The position numbers and the translations under genes are program-made. Shown here one piece after another: positions 49,217-58,174 of a stretch of DNA of 64,000 nt. Numbering within the stretch: the first letter of the stretch is position 1; every line of letters starts with the position of its first letter. Source of the stretch: Bog-473 sp963756025 (GTDB lineage: Bacteria; Actinomycetota; Acidimicrobiia; Acidimicrobiales; RAAP-2). The notes beneath the pieces are model-generated. The model saw only the letters and a program-made list of their open reading frames with translations. It had not been told where the DNA came from and did not search any database. The stretch covers positions 124,001 to 188,000 of the forward strand of contig CAVWMF010000008.1 of assembly GCA_963756025.1 (NCBI GenBank). Reading direction: 5' to 3'.

Positions 49217-50124
49217 CCCCGGGGCCGCGCCGGAGCGCGCCGCACCGGCGCAGCCATTCCCGGGGGAGCCTTCACCGTCCCGGGGTGGGCGATGGCAGCC
49301 AGGGTCTCGACGCCGTCGACCACCCGTGGTCCGGGTCGCACGAAAGCGGCATCGGCGTCGACCGCCCACACGGGAACCCCGGGGGGCAGCACGCCGGCAG
49401 CGACGACGCGCTCCGCCAGTTCGAGAGCACCGTCGAGCCGGTACCCACAGGGGGCGACCACGATCAGATCCGGTTGCGCTGCTGCGACCTCGTGCCACTC
49501 GATGCTCCTCGAACGTTCGCCCGACGCGCCGAGGACCGGTTCCGCCCCCGCCGCCACGACCATGTCCGGCACCCAGTGTCCCGATGAGAACGGCGGGTCG
49601 GTCCATTCGAGGACGGCCAGCCGGGGGCGGCGACGCGTGGCCACCGCACCGGCGACGTGGTCGAGACGCTTCCGGAGCGATGTCACGAGGTCCACTGCTC
49701 GCGCGCTGGTGCCGGTGGCGCGACCGACCGTTTCTATGGAGGAAAGGACCTCGTCGAGTGTCATCGGATCGAGCGTGAGTACCTCGGCCGTGCAACCGAG
49801 ATGAGCCAGTGCCTGATCCACTTCGCTGATATCCACGGCGCACACGGCGCAGAGGTCCTGTGTCACCACAAGGTCCGGATCGATACTGCGGAGCGCCCCC
49901 TCGTCCAGGGTGTAGAGGTCCTCGCCGGCGGCCATGCGGGCGCGGACCGCGGCATCGATCTCCAGCGGCGAGAGGCCTGCGGGCAGGGTGGTCGTGGAGA
50001 CGATCCGGCGCTCGCGAGCTTCAGGGGGAAAGTCGCACTCGAAGGTCACCCCGACGACCTCGGGTCCGGCGCCCAGTGCGAACAGGATCTCGGTGGCGGA
50101 TGGGAGCAGGGACACGATGCGCAC
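49213..50124 (-). CDS. Cobalamin-binding (BtuF-like) protein without a signal peptide
   Basis: A 303-residue protein of the periplasmic-binding-protein class III (BtuF/FecB) fold. MRIVSLLPSATEILFALGAGPEVVGVTFECDFPPEA and TQDLCAVCAVDISEVDQAL are standard for a cytoplasmic cobalamin-binding subgroup; VVAPCGYRLDGAL and PGPRVVDGVETLA follow. There is no signal peptide or lipobox, and no ABC transporter genes adjoin. So it is probably a cytoplasmic corrinoid-binding or salvage protein rather than a transport component. Confidence 0.85.
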   Translation of the reverse strand: MRIVSLLPSATEILFALGAGPEVVGVTFECDFPPEARERRIVSTTTLPAGLSPLEIDAAVRARMAAGEDLYTLDEGALRSIDPDLVVTQDLCAVCAVDISEVDQALAHLGCTAEVLTLDPMTLDEVLSSIETVGRATGTSARAVDLVTSLRKRLDHVAGAVATRRRPRLAVLEWTDPPFSSGHWVPDMVVAAGAEPVLGASGERSRSIEWHEVAAAQPDLIVVAPCGYRLDGALELAERVVAAGVLPPGVPVWAVDADAAFVRPGPRVVDGVETLAAIAHPGTVKAPPGMAAPVRRAPARPRG

Positions 50125-50220
50125 CAGCGCACGCTAACGCCGCGTCCATACCGGTCGTCGGGTTCCGGCTCGGGTCGTACGTCTTGAGCGATGAGACAAA
50201 CGATACGGTAAATGTCTAGT

Positions 50221-50868
50221 ATGTCTACTGTGACAGTGGCGCTGGATCCCCCGCGGAGTGTGGCACCTCCCCCCGCGGACCCCGGGACGATGGGCCCTGC
50301 GCCCGACGGGGCCACCAGTTACGGCTCGACGGAGGAGCGGATCCTCGGTGCCACGCTCCGGATGCTCGGGCGTCGTGGGGTGAAGCGGCTCGGGATGCAG
50401 GAGGTCAGCGAAGCGGCGGGCGTGTCACGTGGAACCTTGTACCGCTACTTCCCGAGCAAGGAATGCCTGCTCGACGCAGTGGCCGTCTTCGACGAGCGCA
50501 CGTTCAACCAGGGTCTCGCGGCGGCGCTGGCCGCATGTGGGGAACCCACCGAACGGATGCAGGCGTTCGTGGCGTTCGCCTTCGACTACATCCGTATGCA
50601 CCCGGCCCGGGCGCTCTTCGAGCACGAGCCCGGGTTCGTGCTGGGGTATCTGCTGGTGCACCTGCCGAAGCTGGAAGTGGCGCTCCTGACCCAACTCGGT
50701 GACGCCTTCGACTCGGTGCCGGCGGTGGCCAGCGGGGCCCTCAGCCGGGAGCAACTGGTCGATGTCGTCGTCCGCCTCTTCGCTTCGAGCTTCATCATTC
50801 CCGAGCCTGATGACCGCGCTCTCGTCCAGTCCGTCAACGGCATCCTCCTGCCTTCGACGGACGCCTGA
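50221..50868 (+). CDS. TetR-family transcriptional regulator
   Basis: A 215-residue regulator. A Pro/Ala-rich lead is followed by the HTH EERILGATLRMLGRRGVKRLGMQEVSEAAGVSRGTLYRYFPSKECLLDAV and a helical ligand domain. The start is repeated: ATGTCTAGT and ATGTCTACT are adjacent, so 50212 or 50221 could serve. Just upstream, AGACA (50194-50198) and TGTCT (50213-50217) form an inverted repeat with a 14-bp gap that may be the operator. It precedes a P450 gene in the same direction by 76 bp and probably controls it. Confidence 0.9.
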   Translation: MSTVTVALDPPRSVAPPPADPGTMGPAPDGATSYGSTEERILGATLRMLGRRGVKRLGMQEVSEAAGVSRGTLYRYFPSKECLLDAVAVFDERTFNQGLAAALAACGEPTERMQAFVAFAFDYIRMHPARALFEHEPGFVLGYLLVHLPKLEVALLTQLGDAFDSVPAVASGALSREQLVDVVVRLFASSFIIPEPDDRALVQSVNGILLPSTDA

Positions 50869-50944
50869 AGAGCGGCCAGCCGACCGATGAGACCGCGACC
50901 CACTTCGAGCCGATTCGACCACGAACCCATTCAGGAGAGAGCAC

Positions 50945-52165
50945 ATGGACGCAACGATTGACGTACCGGAGACCACGGAGGGAGAGGCGGCCAACCCATT
51001 CGATGGCGAATCGGACATGGCGGCCAATCCTCAACCCATCTTCAAGGCCTTGCGGGACGGCAGCCCCGTGTTGGCCCTCGAGGGGTCCCTGGTCCTGAGC
51101 CGCAAGGCCGACATCGACGAAGCTCTCCGGCACCCCGAGATGTTCACGTCCAACATGTCCGCGGTTGATCTGAAGAACGTCCGGCCCCTGATCCCTCTGC
51201 AGATCGATCCGCCCGACCACAAGAAGTACCGCAAGCTCCTCGATCCGATTTTCGCCCCCCGCCTGATGACGGCGATGGAGGAGGAAGTGGCGGTTCTGGT
51301 CAACGATCTCATCGATCGTTTCATCGATCGGGGGGAGGTCGACTTCTCGGCGGAGTTCTCCGTGCCGTATCCGTCGCAGGTCTTTCTCAAGCTGCTCGGC
51401 TTGCCGCCCGAGGAGCTCGAGCGATTCTTGGCCATGAAGGACGGCATCATCCGCCCCGATCACGTCACCGGTTCGCCCTACGGCAGCAAGAAGGCCGACG
51501 CCCACCAGCAGGAGGTGGCTGACTCCATCTACGCGTACTTCAACCAGGTACTGGACGAGCGCGAAAAGGAGCCACGAGCGGATCTCGTGTCACGTTTCCT
51601 CAGCGCAGAGGTGGACGGCCACACGTTGACCCGTGAGGACATCTTGGACATCTGCTTCCTGTTCCTCATTGCCGGACTCGATACGGTGACTGCGACATTG
51701 GATTGCATGTTCGCCTTCCTCTCCCAGCACCCTGAGCACCGCCGGCAGCTAGCCGATGACCCGACCCTGATCCCCTCGGCCATCGAGGAGCTCCTGCGGT
51801 GGGAGACACCGGTGCAGATGGTGGCCCGGGCCTCCCTGGAGGACACGACCTTTGCCGGCTGCCCCGTCAACAAGGGTGACTCCATCGTCCTCATGCTCGG
51901 TTCGGCCAACACAGACGACAACGAGGTAGAGGATGCCGACGAGGTCCGCTTCGATCGCGAGGTGAACCGCCACATCGCCTTCGGTGGTGGCATTCACCGT
52001 TGTCTGGGCTCGCACCTGGCCCGCATGGAACTGCGCGTCGCACTGCGCGAGTGGCACCGTCGGATCCCCGAGTACGCGGTAGAGCCCGGCCACACCCTGG
52101 TGTACACGCCCAACATCCGGTCCATCGAGCACTTCCCCATGAGGTTCACCGCGAAAGCGCAATAA
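50945..52165 (+). CDS. Cytochrome P450
   Basis: A 406-residue intact bacterial P450. IDPPDHKKYRKLLDPIFAP is the C-helix region, FLIAGLDTVTATLD the I helix (acid/Thr pair), IEELLRWETP the ExxR motif and FGGGIHRCLGSHLARMELRVAL the haem-binding loop with its Cys. ATG 50945 has GGAGAG 8 nt upstream. A substrate cannot be predicted, but ferredoxin and reductase partners are not in the window. It is likely regulated by the preceding TetR protein. Confidence 0.96.
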   Translation: MDATIDVPETTEGEAANPFDGESDMAANPQPIFKALRDGSPVLALEGSLVLSRKADIDEALRHPEMFTSNMSAVDLKNVRPLIPLQIDPPDHKKYRKLLDPIFAPRLMTAMEEEVAVLVNDLIDRFIDRGEVDFSAEFSVPYPSQVFLKLLGLPPEELERFLAMKDGIIRPDHVTGSPYGSKKADAHQQEVADSIYAYFNQVLDEREKEPRADLVSRFLSAEVDGHTLTREDILDICFLFLIAGLDTVTATLDCMFAFLSQHPEHRRQLADDPTLIPSAIEELLRWETPVQMVARASLEDTTFAGCPVNKGDSIVLMLGSANTDDNEVEDADEVRFDREVNRHIAFGGGIHRCLGSHLARMELRVALREWHRRIPEYAVEPGHTLVYTPNIRSIEHFPMRFTAKAQ

Positions 52166-52263
52166 GCCGGGCCCATCACGGCCTCACAGCTTGGCATGGC
52201 TCCACCCCTTGGTACATGCAAGAATCATCGATGGCGTAGCGGTTCGAGCAAGGGAGGCGGCCA

Positions 52264-52443
52264 ATGATTGCCGATGTGACCGGTGGCGGCTTCATCGCTC
52301 TGTGGAGTGTTCTCTATCTGGTGCTCTTGGTCACTCTGGGCATCATGTCGATCAGGAAGGGCCATTGGGTCATGTTCCTGATCGGCTTGTTCCTGCCTCT
52401 TTTCTGGCTGATCGGCGCTTTGCTGCCGAGTCGGCGCCGTTAG
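52264..52443 (+). CDS. Small two-TM membrane protein
   Basis: A 59-residue protein with two helices (FIALWSVLYLVLLVTLGIMS and WVMFLIGLFLPLFWLIGALL) joined by a basic turn, ending PSRRR. A strong GGGAGG lies 8 nt before ATG 52264. The pattern resembles the short bacterial proteins related to phage superinfection-immunity or PLDc_N-type helices, but the match is by shape only. Confidence 0.65.
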   Translation: MIADVTGGGFIALWSVLYLVLLVTLGIMSIRKGHWVMFLIGLFLPLFWLIGALLPSRRR

Positions 52444-52554
52444 CCGATTCGCCCCGTCTCCCGATTCTCCTGAACCCGCATGAGCCGGCGTGTCGTGACT
52501 GCAACGGGTTAGAGTGCGGGCCAACACACATTTGCAGACAAATTGGGGGTAATC

Positions 52555-52743
52555 ATGATCCGAATGCTTTTGCTGGCTATCGTCGTCTTCCTCGTCTCGA
52601 CGTTCCCCGCCACGTGGTTGCTCATGCTCTTCTTCGGCAACATTCAGACGCACGCCGTCGGGTACTGGGGAATGCTGCCGCTCGGGATTGTCGCATCCAT
52701 GTTGATCAGTGGTTCGAGCCTCAGGGGCCTCGGAAGGCCCTGA
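52555..52743 (+). CDS. Small membrane protein
   Basis: A 62-residue protein starting at ATG 52555 (MIRMLLLAIVVFLVSTF). It has two hydrophobic helices (the second WGMLPLGIVASMLISG) and a short RGLGRP tail. An in-frame TTG at 52543 would add four residues. Nothing identifies its function. The 193 bp to the next gene are non-coding. Confidence 0.6.
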   Translation: MIRMLLLAIVVFLVSTFPATWLLMLFFGNIQTHAVGYWGMLPLGIVASMLISGSSLRGLGRP

Positions 52744-52935
52744 GCGTAAGCGCGCGACCACCTCGGGATCCCGGGGAAAACTGGGCTGAAGCTGGGGAAC
52801 CGGCCGGGACGACCGTGGCTCCGCTGACCGGAGCTCGTGTCGCTGTGAGTCCGTTGCTCTGTTGTGAGGACAAATCTGCAGCGATACAGTCTGTGTCGTC
52901 GATTCCCGACGTCCGAAAGTTTGGAGATACGAACA

Positions 52936-53442
52936 ATGGCCAAGGCAGATGCAATCTTCCTCTTCATCGGTACATATCCCGATGAGGCGTCGGCACGATT
53001 GGACTATGACGTCGTCAAGGATCTCCATCTCGTGGGGGCGGTCGGGACGTACGACGCCGCTGTCGTGACGAAGACCGCAGCGGGGAAGATCCACGTCAAC
53101 AAAGACGAGACGACCACCCGACACCTGGCGTGGGGCGGCATTGCCGTCGGTGCAGTGGTGGGCATCTTGTTCCCACCGTCCATCATCGGATCCGCCTTGG
53201 TGGGAGGCGCGGTCGGTGGCGTCAGCGGCCACCTCTGGAAGGGCATGTCGCGTTCGGACGTCAAGGAGTTGGGTGACCTGATCGACAACGGGGAGGCTGC
53301 CCTCATCGTCGTCGGTGAGTCCACCATTCAGGCCGCGGTCGAGAAGGCCGAGCTGCGGGCGCAGAAGCACATCGCAAAGGAGTTGAAGGTCAGCTCGAAG
53401 GACATCGACGACGCAGTCCAAGAGGCGGCAAAAGAGGCGTAA
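52936..53442 (+). CDS. DUF1269-domain protein
   Basis: A 168-residue protein. AIFLFIGTYPDEASARLDYDVVKDLHLVGAVGTYDAAVV is the DUF1269 opening, followed by a glycine-rich hydrophobic hairpin (WGGIAVGAVVGILFPPSIIGSALVGGAVGGVSGHLW), GMSRSDVKELGDLIDNGEAALIVVGE and a charged helical tail. These proteins associate with membranes and may relate to stress; function is unproven. ATG 52936 is chosen over the longer frame upstream. Confidence 0.85.
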   Translation: MAKADAIFLFIGTYPDEASARLDYDVVKDLHLVGAVGTYDAAVVTKTAAGKIHVNKDETTTRHLAWGGIAVGAVVGILFPPSIIGSALVGGAVGGVSGHLWKGMSRSDVKELGDLIDNGEAALIVVGESTIQAAVEKAELRAQKHIAKELKVSSKDIDDAVQEAAKEA

Positions 53443-53524
53443 GAGGGAGCGTCACGCCCTCGACTCGGGTCGGTGGGGCGCCACTCGCCGGGAAATCACC
53501 GAGCGGCGGACGTATGGTGGCCCA

Positions 53525-54421
53525 ATGAGCATCGACAAGCACCTCGAGCCCCGGACGCGGCTGCTGGCCGCCGCCGTCGAGCCTGTGGCGGCGCAGGTCT
53601 ATTTCGCCGGCGAGTGTCATCACGCCTACGAGAAACTCGGATTCTCACCCAGCCCAGGGGAGTTGGACAACGGCGTGCAACTGCCCGATGGCCCGGCTTA
53701 CTTCACCAGCCGGGGTTCGGTGATGGGCCAGGTTCCGGGCGAGGTGGTGGCGTCCGCCTTCGCCGTCTTCAACCCCGAGACTGTCGCCCGCGGGGTGCGC
53801 CACGGGTGGGAGCTCACCGATGGGGCGACCATCTGCGCCGCGCGCACCGACGGCGCGACGGCGCAACTTGCACGGATTCTGGGAGAGCACCCCGATGGGT
53901 TGGTGCGCGCCACCGAGCTGTTGACCCGGGCGACATCGCAACTGCGACCCGAGGGCAGGCCGCTCTACTCGGGCCTGTTGCACCTCGGTCTGCCCGGAAC
54001 GCCGCTCGGCGACATGTGGCGGCTCACCGACCTCTTGCGTGAGTACCGCGGTGACTCGCACACAGCCGCATGGATCTCGAGCGGATTCAAGGCACCCGAG
54101 ATCGGCTTGCTCTCCGAACTGTTCTGGGGCATGCCGCTGCGCAGTTACGTGCGTTCGCGCGCCTGGTCGAGCGCCCAGCTCGATGTGGCCGAGGCCCATC
54201 TGCGCGAGCACGGTCTCATCGATGACGGCGGCTTCACCGACTTCGGACGGACCGTGCGCGAGAACATCGAAGTGGCCACCGACCGCCAGTGCACGGTCAT
54301 GGTGCGCACGTTGGGCGATGACTTCGATGAGCTGATCACACAGCTGACGACGTGGGGCGATGCCATTCGCGCTGCCGCCGGGTATCCGTCGCCGGGAGCG
54401 CAGAATCTCGCGCCGAGGTAG
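53525..54421 (+). CDS. SCO6745-family protein
   Basis: A 298-residue actinobacterial protein of the SCO6745/SalK-like group. Markers are VEPVAAQVYFAGECHHAYEKLGF at the start, PDGPAYFTSRGSVMGQVPGEVVASAFAVFNP, and the C-terminal REHGLIDDGGFTDFGRTVRENIE with a winged-helix look. It has been linked by annotation to transcription-like HTH proteins, but the role is unknown. ATG 53525 is preceded by GTATGGTGGCCC, a weak ribosome-binding site. Confidence 0.85.
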   Translation: MSIDKHLEPRTRLLAAAVEPVAAQVYFAGECHHAYEKLGFSPSPGELDNGVQLPDGPAYFTSRGSVMGQVPGEVVASAFAVFNPETVARGVRHGWELTDGATICAARTDGATAQLARILGEHPDGLVRATELLTRATSQLRPEGRPLYSGLLHLGLPGTPLGDMWRLTDLLREYRGDSHTAAWISSGFKAPEIGLLSELFWGMPLRSYVRSRAWSSAQLDVAEAHLREHGLIDDGGFTDFGRTVRENIEVATDRQCTVMVRTLGDDFDELITQLTTWGDAIRAAAGYPSPGAQNLAPR

Positions 54422-54460
54422 GACAGGACTGCACCGGGCCACCCGGCACCGGCGCGGTGA

Positions 54461-55234
54461 TCAGCGCGTCGTGACGATGCCGCCGTCGACGGGGATGATC
54501 GCACCGGTGACGTAGGCTCCGGCCCGAGACGACAGGTAGATGGTGACGCCGGCCATGTCGTCGGGACGGCCGATTCGCTTGAGTGGTGCGTTGGCCGCGA
54601 TCTGCTCTCCGAAGGTTTCGAGGGTGGCGGCCATCATTTTCGATTCGAACGGTCCGGGCGCCACGGCATTGACCGTGATGGTGGGAGCGAGTCGTTTGGC
54701 GAGATGCCGGGTCAGATGGTGCACCGCCGCCTTGCTGGCCGAGTAGGAATAGTTCTCGAGCACCGGCACCGAGAAGCCTTCGACCGAGCCGATGTTGATC
54801 ACACGCGCCGGTTCATCAGCCGTGCCCGCCGCCTCGAGCAGGGGCACGAGGAATTTTGTCAGGTGGAAGACGCCTTTGACGTTGAGCGCAAGGACTTTCT
54901 CGAACGCGGCCTCGTCGAACTCGGCCAGAGGTGCGCCCCAGGCCGCGCCGGCGTTGTTGACCAGAATGTCCAGATGATCGAGTCTCGAGGCCATTTCGTC
55001 AGCCAGCGCTCGGCATCCGGCCTCGGTGGCCAGGTTGGCCGGCAGCCCGACGCAGCGGCCTTTGGCGGAGAGCTCAGCCGCCACATCGGCGCAGGCGTCG
55101 GCCTTGCGCGACGAGACGTAGACGACGGCACCCGCCTCGACGAACCCTTCGGCGATCATCTTCCCGATGCCCCGGGTGCCGCCGGTGACCAGCGCCGTCT
55201 TGCCGGCGATGGAGAACAGATCGTTTGCGCTCAC
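54461..55234 (-). CDS. Short-chain dehydrogenase/reductase (FabG-like)
   Basis: A 257-residue classical SDR: ALVTGGTRGIGKMIA, VSSRK (NADP-type basic pocket), LVNNAGAAWG, NIGSVEGF with the Ser, YSYSASKAAVHH with Tyr and Lys, and IIPVDGG at the end. ATG 55234 overlaps the stop of the M20 peptidase gene by 4 bp, so both belong to one operon. Its substrate is not predictable. Confidence 0.94.
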   Translation of the reverse strand: MSANDLFSIAGKTALVTGGTRGIGKMIAEGFVEAGAVVYVSSRKADACADVAAELSAKGRCVGLPANLATEAGCRALADEMASRLDHLDILVNNAGAAWGAPLAEFDEAAFEKVLALNVKGVFHLTKFLVPLLEAAGTADEPARVINIGSVEGFSVPVLENYSYSASKAAVHHLTRHLAKRLAPTITVNAVAPGPFESKMMAATLETFGEQIAANAPLKRIGRPDDMAGVTIYLSSRAGAYVTGAIIPVDGGIVTTR

Positions 55235-56409
55235 GGCGCGGCCATGGCGATCGCACTTCGCATGACCACACTGGCGCCCACGCGTAATGCGGCGTCCTCG
55301 ACCGAGAAGGTCGGGCTGTGGTGCATGCCGCTCGTTCCCTCGGCATTGGCCCCGCCCACGAAGAAGTAACAGCCGGGGAGGTGACTGAGGAATTCGCTGA
55401 CGTCATCGCTCGGGGAGTGCGGCGCCGTGCGGATGACGTGTTCGCGACCGAGGAGATCCTGCGAAGCCGCCTCGACGAGGTCGGTGACCCGGCCGTCGTT
55501 GACCACCCGGGGGGTGTGCTCGGGCACTTCGAGCTCGACCGCGACACCATGGGAGTCGGCGATGGCGTCGCAGACCAACCTCAACCTGAGGAATGCTTCT
55601 TCGCGCTGATCGTCGGTGAACGTGCGGAGCGTGCCCGAGACGGTGGCCGTGGTGGGGACGACGTTGACCGCGGTGCCCGCCGACAGCATGCCGGCGCTGC
55701 ACACGCAGCTCGCACCCTCATAGATCAGGCCCGTGGCGACGGTGCCCAGACGCGAGACGAGGTCGGCCGTGGCCTTGATCACGTCACCGGCGGCCGTCGG
55801 GATGGCGCCGTGCCCGCCCGGTCCGACCAGGGTGATGCGCAAGGCGTGCGCCTCGGACATGGCGACGCCCTCACGCAGGGTGACGATTCCTGTGGGGATC
55901 TGTGACGTGACGTGGAAACCGACGAGGCGGGCGTCGCCGATGACGTCGAGTGCGCCGCCTTCGAGCATTCGTTTGGCTCCGCACAGGGCTTCCTCGGCGG
56001 GCTGGAACAAGAAGATGTATCGACCAGGGAGCTCGACCCGGCGCGCGCTGAGGGCGCGGGCGACACCCAGCAGTGAGGCGACATGGAGGTCGTGCCCGCA
56101 GGCGTGCATGGTGCCGTCCACGTCGGAGTGGAAGGGTATGCCTCCGTCCTCGTGGATGGGCAACGCATCGATGTCGGCGCGCAGCACGACACTACGGCCC
56201 GGCCGTCCGCCGTCGAACGCAAAGATCCCGCCGGTCTCGGTGACCCGGTTCAGCTCCCCGATATCCAACGCGGCCATACGGTCCCGGATCAACGCTGTCG
56301 TGGCGTACTCGCCGAACGCCAGCTCAGGCTGGCGGTGGACGGCGCGGCGCGTGTCCACCATCTCGTCGTAGACGGCCGCAATGGCCACTTCGGTTTCGGT
56401 GCCGGTCAC
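55231..56409 (-). CDS. M20-family amidohydrolase
   Basis: A 392-residue metal-dependent hydrolase of the M20D type (aminoacylase/IAA-amino acid hydrolase-like). RQPELAFGEYATT is the family opening; RADIDALPIHE, HACGHDLHVASLLG and FQPAEE hold the metal ligands and catalytic Glu; GPGGHGAIPTAAGDVI is the dimerisation-domain loop. The last residues have HHSPTFSVED with the final metal ligand. It hydrolyses N-acyl amino acid-type substrates by family and is cotranslated with an SDR. Confidence 0.93.
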   Translation of the reverse strand: MTGTETEVAIAAVYDEMVDTRRAVHRQPELAFGEYATTALIRDRMAALDIGELNRVTETGGIFAFDGGRPGRSVVLRADIDALPIHEDGGIPFHSDVDGTMHACGHDLHVASLLGVARALSARRVELPGRYIFLFQPAEEALCGAKRMLEGGALDVIGDARLVGFHVTSQIPTGIVTLREGVAMSEAHALRITLVGPGGHGAIPTAAGDVIKATADLVSRLGTVATGLIYEGASCVCSAGMLSAGTAVNVVPTTATVSGTLRTFTDDQREEAFLRLRLVCDAIADSHGVAVELEVPEHTPRVVNDGRVTDLVEAASQDLLGREHVIRTAPHSPSDDVSEFLSHLPGCYFFVGGANAEGTSGMHHSPTFSVEDAALRVGASVVMRSAIAMAAP

Positions 56410-56433
56410 CGTGCAGGACCCTACCGGTTCGGC

Positions 56434-57006
56434 TCAGGCGTCGCCGATCTTGTAAAGGGTGTTGCTGTCGGTGTGGCTGAGGTGCTCCGTCAGCTTGCCG
56501 TGTTCAATGAGGGACACCTCTTCGTAGCGGAAGACCCCGTCCTCGCTGGCATCGATGGCCACCTCGTAGCGGACACAGCGCGCCTGGGCGGCCAGGAACT
56601 GGTTGGAGAGGATCCCGTAGGTCTCCGAGCCCGCCTCTGAACCCAGGACGAAAGTCGTGGCGTCGGCCGCCACGGCACCGCCGGCGATGAGAGCGGAGCC
56701 GCGTGGGATCAGGAAGCAGCGCATCACCTGACCGTCGGTGGCATCCCACAACCAGTACCCGACCTCGGTGTGGAACGGGTTCTCTTCTGTCCCGCGCCAC
56801 GCCGCCATGCGGTAATCCAAGCCGTACAGGATCTGGCTGCCGTTCTCGACCGGACCGAAGGGCTTGAGCTCGGTGTGCTCGCGGTAGGGCGTCAGGCCGA
56901 CGCTCCCCTTCTCATTGGAATAGGCGACGTCCTCGCCCGTGTCGCCCTCCCAGATTCCGGCCAATCGGGCCAACGGCCCCCACTCAGGTCCTGCGCTCAC
57001 CGGCAC
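56434..57006 (-). CDS. Nitrobindin-like haem-binding beta-barrel protein (DUF1794)
   Basis: A 190-residue protein of the nitrobindin/FABP-like group. LAGIWEGDTGE is the conserved GxWxGxG-type motif at the start; YREHTELKPFG and EVGYWLW follow; the C-terminal LSHTDSNTLYKI carries the His that binds haem iron in relatives. These proteins bind ferric haem and act on NO or peroxynitrite, but this group includes members of uncertain haem binding. ATG 57006 fits the family start. Confidence 0.85.
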   Translation of the reverse strand: MPVSAGPEWGPLARLAGIWEGDTGEDVAYSNEKGSVGLTPYREHTELKPFGPVENGSQILYGLDYRMAAWRGTEENPFHTEVGYWLWDATDGQVMRCFLIPRGSALIAGGAVAADATTFVLGSEAGSETYGILSNQFLAAQARCVRYEVAIDASEDGVFRYEEVSLIEHGKLTEHLSHTDSNTLYKIGDA

Positions 57007-57059
57007 TCCCTCTCTTCTCCAACGGTGGGCCCAACCTTATGGTCTGCGCGGAGTTGCGT

Positions 57060-57998
57060 TCACATCTGGCGTGGTGCCGAGAGCGCCGCCTCATGCGCGG
57101 CGGAGATGGTGGCGACGACCTGACGTCCGGTGGCGATAACGGCGAGCACCAACATCGCGGCGACAATGGAGATTCCCAGGGCGACATGACTGGAGGAAAG
57201 GGCGGCCACCGTGGCCGCCGCCGTCAAGAGTTGCGCGCCGATCCAGAGGAGCCACCAGCGGAGAACCAGCGGGCGATGAGGGTCTTCAGGCGCCAGGCAG
57301 TCCCTTATGGCCTGGTACGGCATCCACCAACTGACGATGGGCACGAACCAACATCCGATGCCCCACCCGGGCGACCGCTTGGCCGGGTAGCCCAGAGCAC
57401 GGGCGGCCGAGGCGGCCCGGAATTGCCAGATCAGCGCAAAGACCAGCGCGACGGCGGCAGCCAGACCGATGATCAGTTCGAGCGGGTCAGTGGTCGACTG
57501 CGTCGAAATGGTGGGTACCGGCTGCCCGTTGCGGGAAGCGTCGAAGGCAATTCGAATCTGGTGGCCCAGAGCCCTGAAGGCGGAACGGCGTATTTGGAGA
57601 TCGAGAAGGGTGCTCAACGTGTAGAGCCCGAAGAAGATCACCGCGACGCGGGCCGTCTGCGTCATGGCGCGCTCGCTGTGCACGAGGTCAGCGGCATTCG
57701 GCGGCGTGGGCACCCAACGGGGATACGTACCGGGCCGCGGTGGCGGGGGCACTTGGTAGAGCGGCGGTTGCGGCACCGCCTGCAGCGATTGCGGCGGCCC
57801 CGTCGGCTGCGGGGGTGGCGGTGGTGCGGGTGGTGGGGGCGGGATCTCGGGCAGCACGGTGGCCTCGGTCCAGGCGTAGCCGTCCCACCAGCGTTGGCCC
57901 GGGCCTCCAGCCGGGTCGGCGTACCACCCCGGAGGCGCGCCCGGGTAGCCGCTCACATCGTCACTCACCCCGCCATCCTCCCTCACCGTCGCCGGCAC
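57060..57998 (-). CDS. DUF2510/DUF4328 membrane protein
   Basis: A 312-residue protein. An N-terminal DUF2510 motif (PPGWYADPAGGPGQRWWDGYAW) leads to a long Pro-rich linker (about residues 50-95) and a C-terminal DUF4328 membrane domain with helices VAVIFFGLYTLSTLL, LIIGLAAAVALVFALIWQF, WGIGCWFVPIVSWWMPYQAI and two more. WFVPIVSWWMPYQAIRD is a DUF4328 hallmark. The linker composition suggests a disordered cytoplasmic arm. Function unknown. Confidence 0.88.
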   Translation of the reverse strand: MPATVREDGGVSDDVSGYPGAPPGWYADPAGGPGQRWWDGYAWTEATVLPEIPPPPPAPPPPPQPTGPPQSLQAVPQPPLYQVPPPPRPGTYPRWVPTPPNAADLVHSERAMTQTARVAVIFFGLYTLSTLLDLQIRRSAFRALGHQIRIAFDASRNGQPVPTISTQSTTDPLELIIGLAAAVALVFALIWQFRAASAARALGYPAKRSPGWGIGCWFVPIVSWWMPYQAIRDCLAPEDPHRPLVLRWWLLWIGAQLLTAAATVAALSSSHVALGISIVAAMLVLAVIATGRQVVATISAAHEAALSAPRQM

Positions 57999-58174
57999 CG
58001 GGTGCCACGTGAATCCCGTCTCCGCACCCGCTGCGCATCATTTGCCAGCAATCGTCCCCCCGGACTCGGCCCCCAGCCCCGGATACCCCCTGCTCCGAAC
58101 CTCCATCGTCCGGGGCTCCATCCCCTGGTCAGGAGCTATATCCAATCCCAGGGGCCCTACCCCCCGGCTCGGGC

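Noticed and set aside
57999..58174. C-rich 176-bp stretch as a repeat array or CRISPR
   Set aside because: No regular repeat length or spacers; simply C-rich non-coding DNA.
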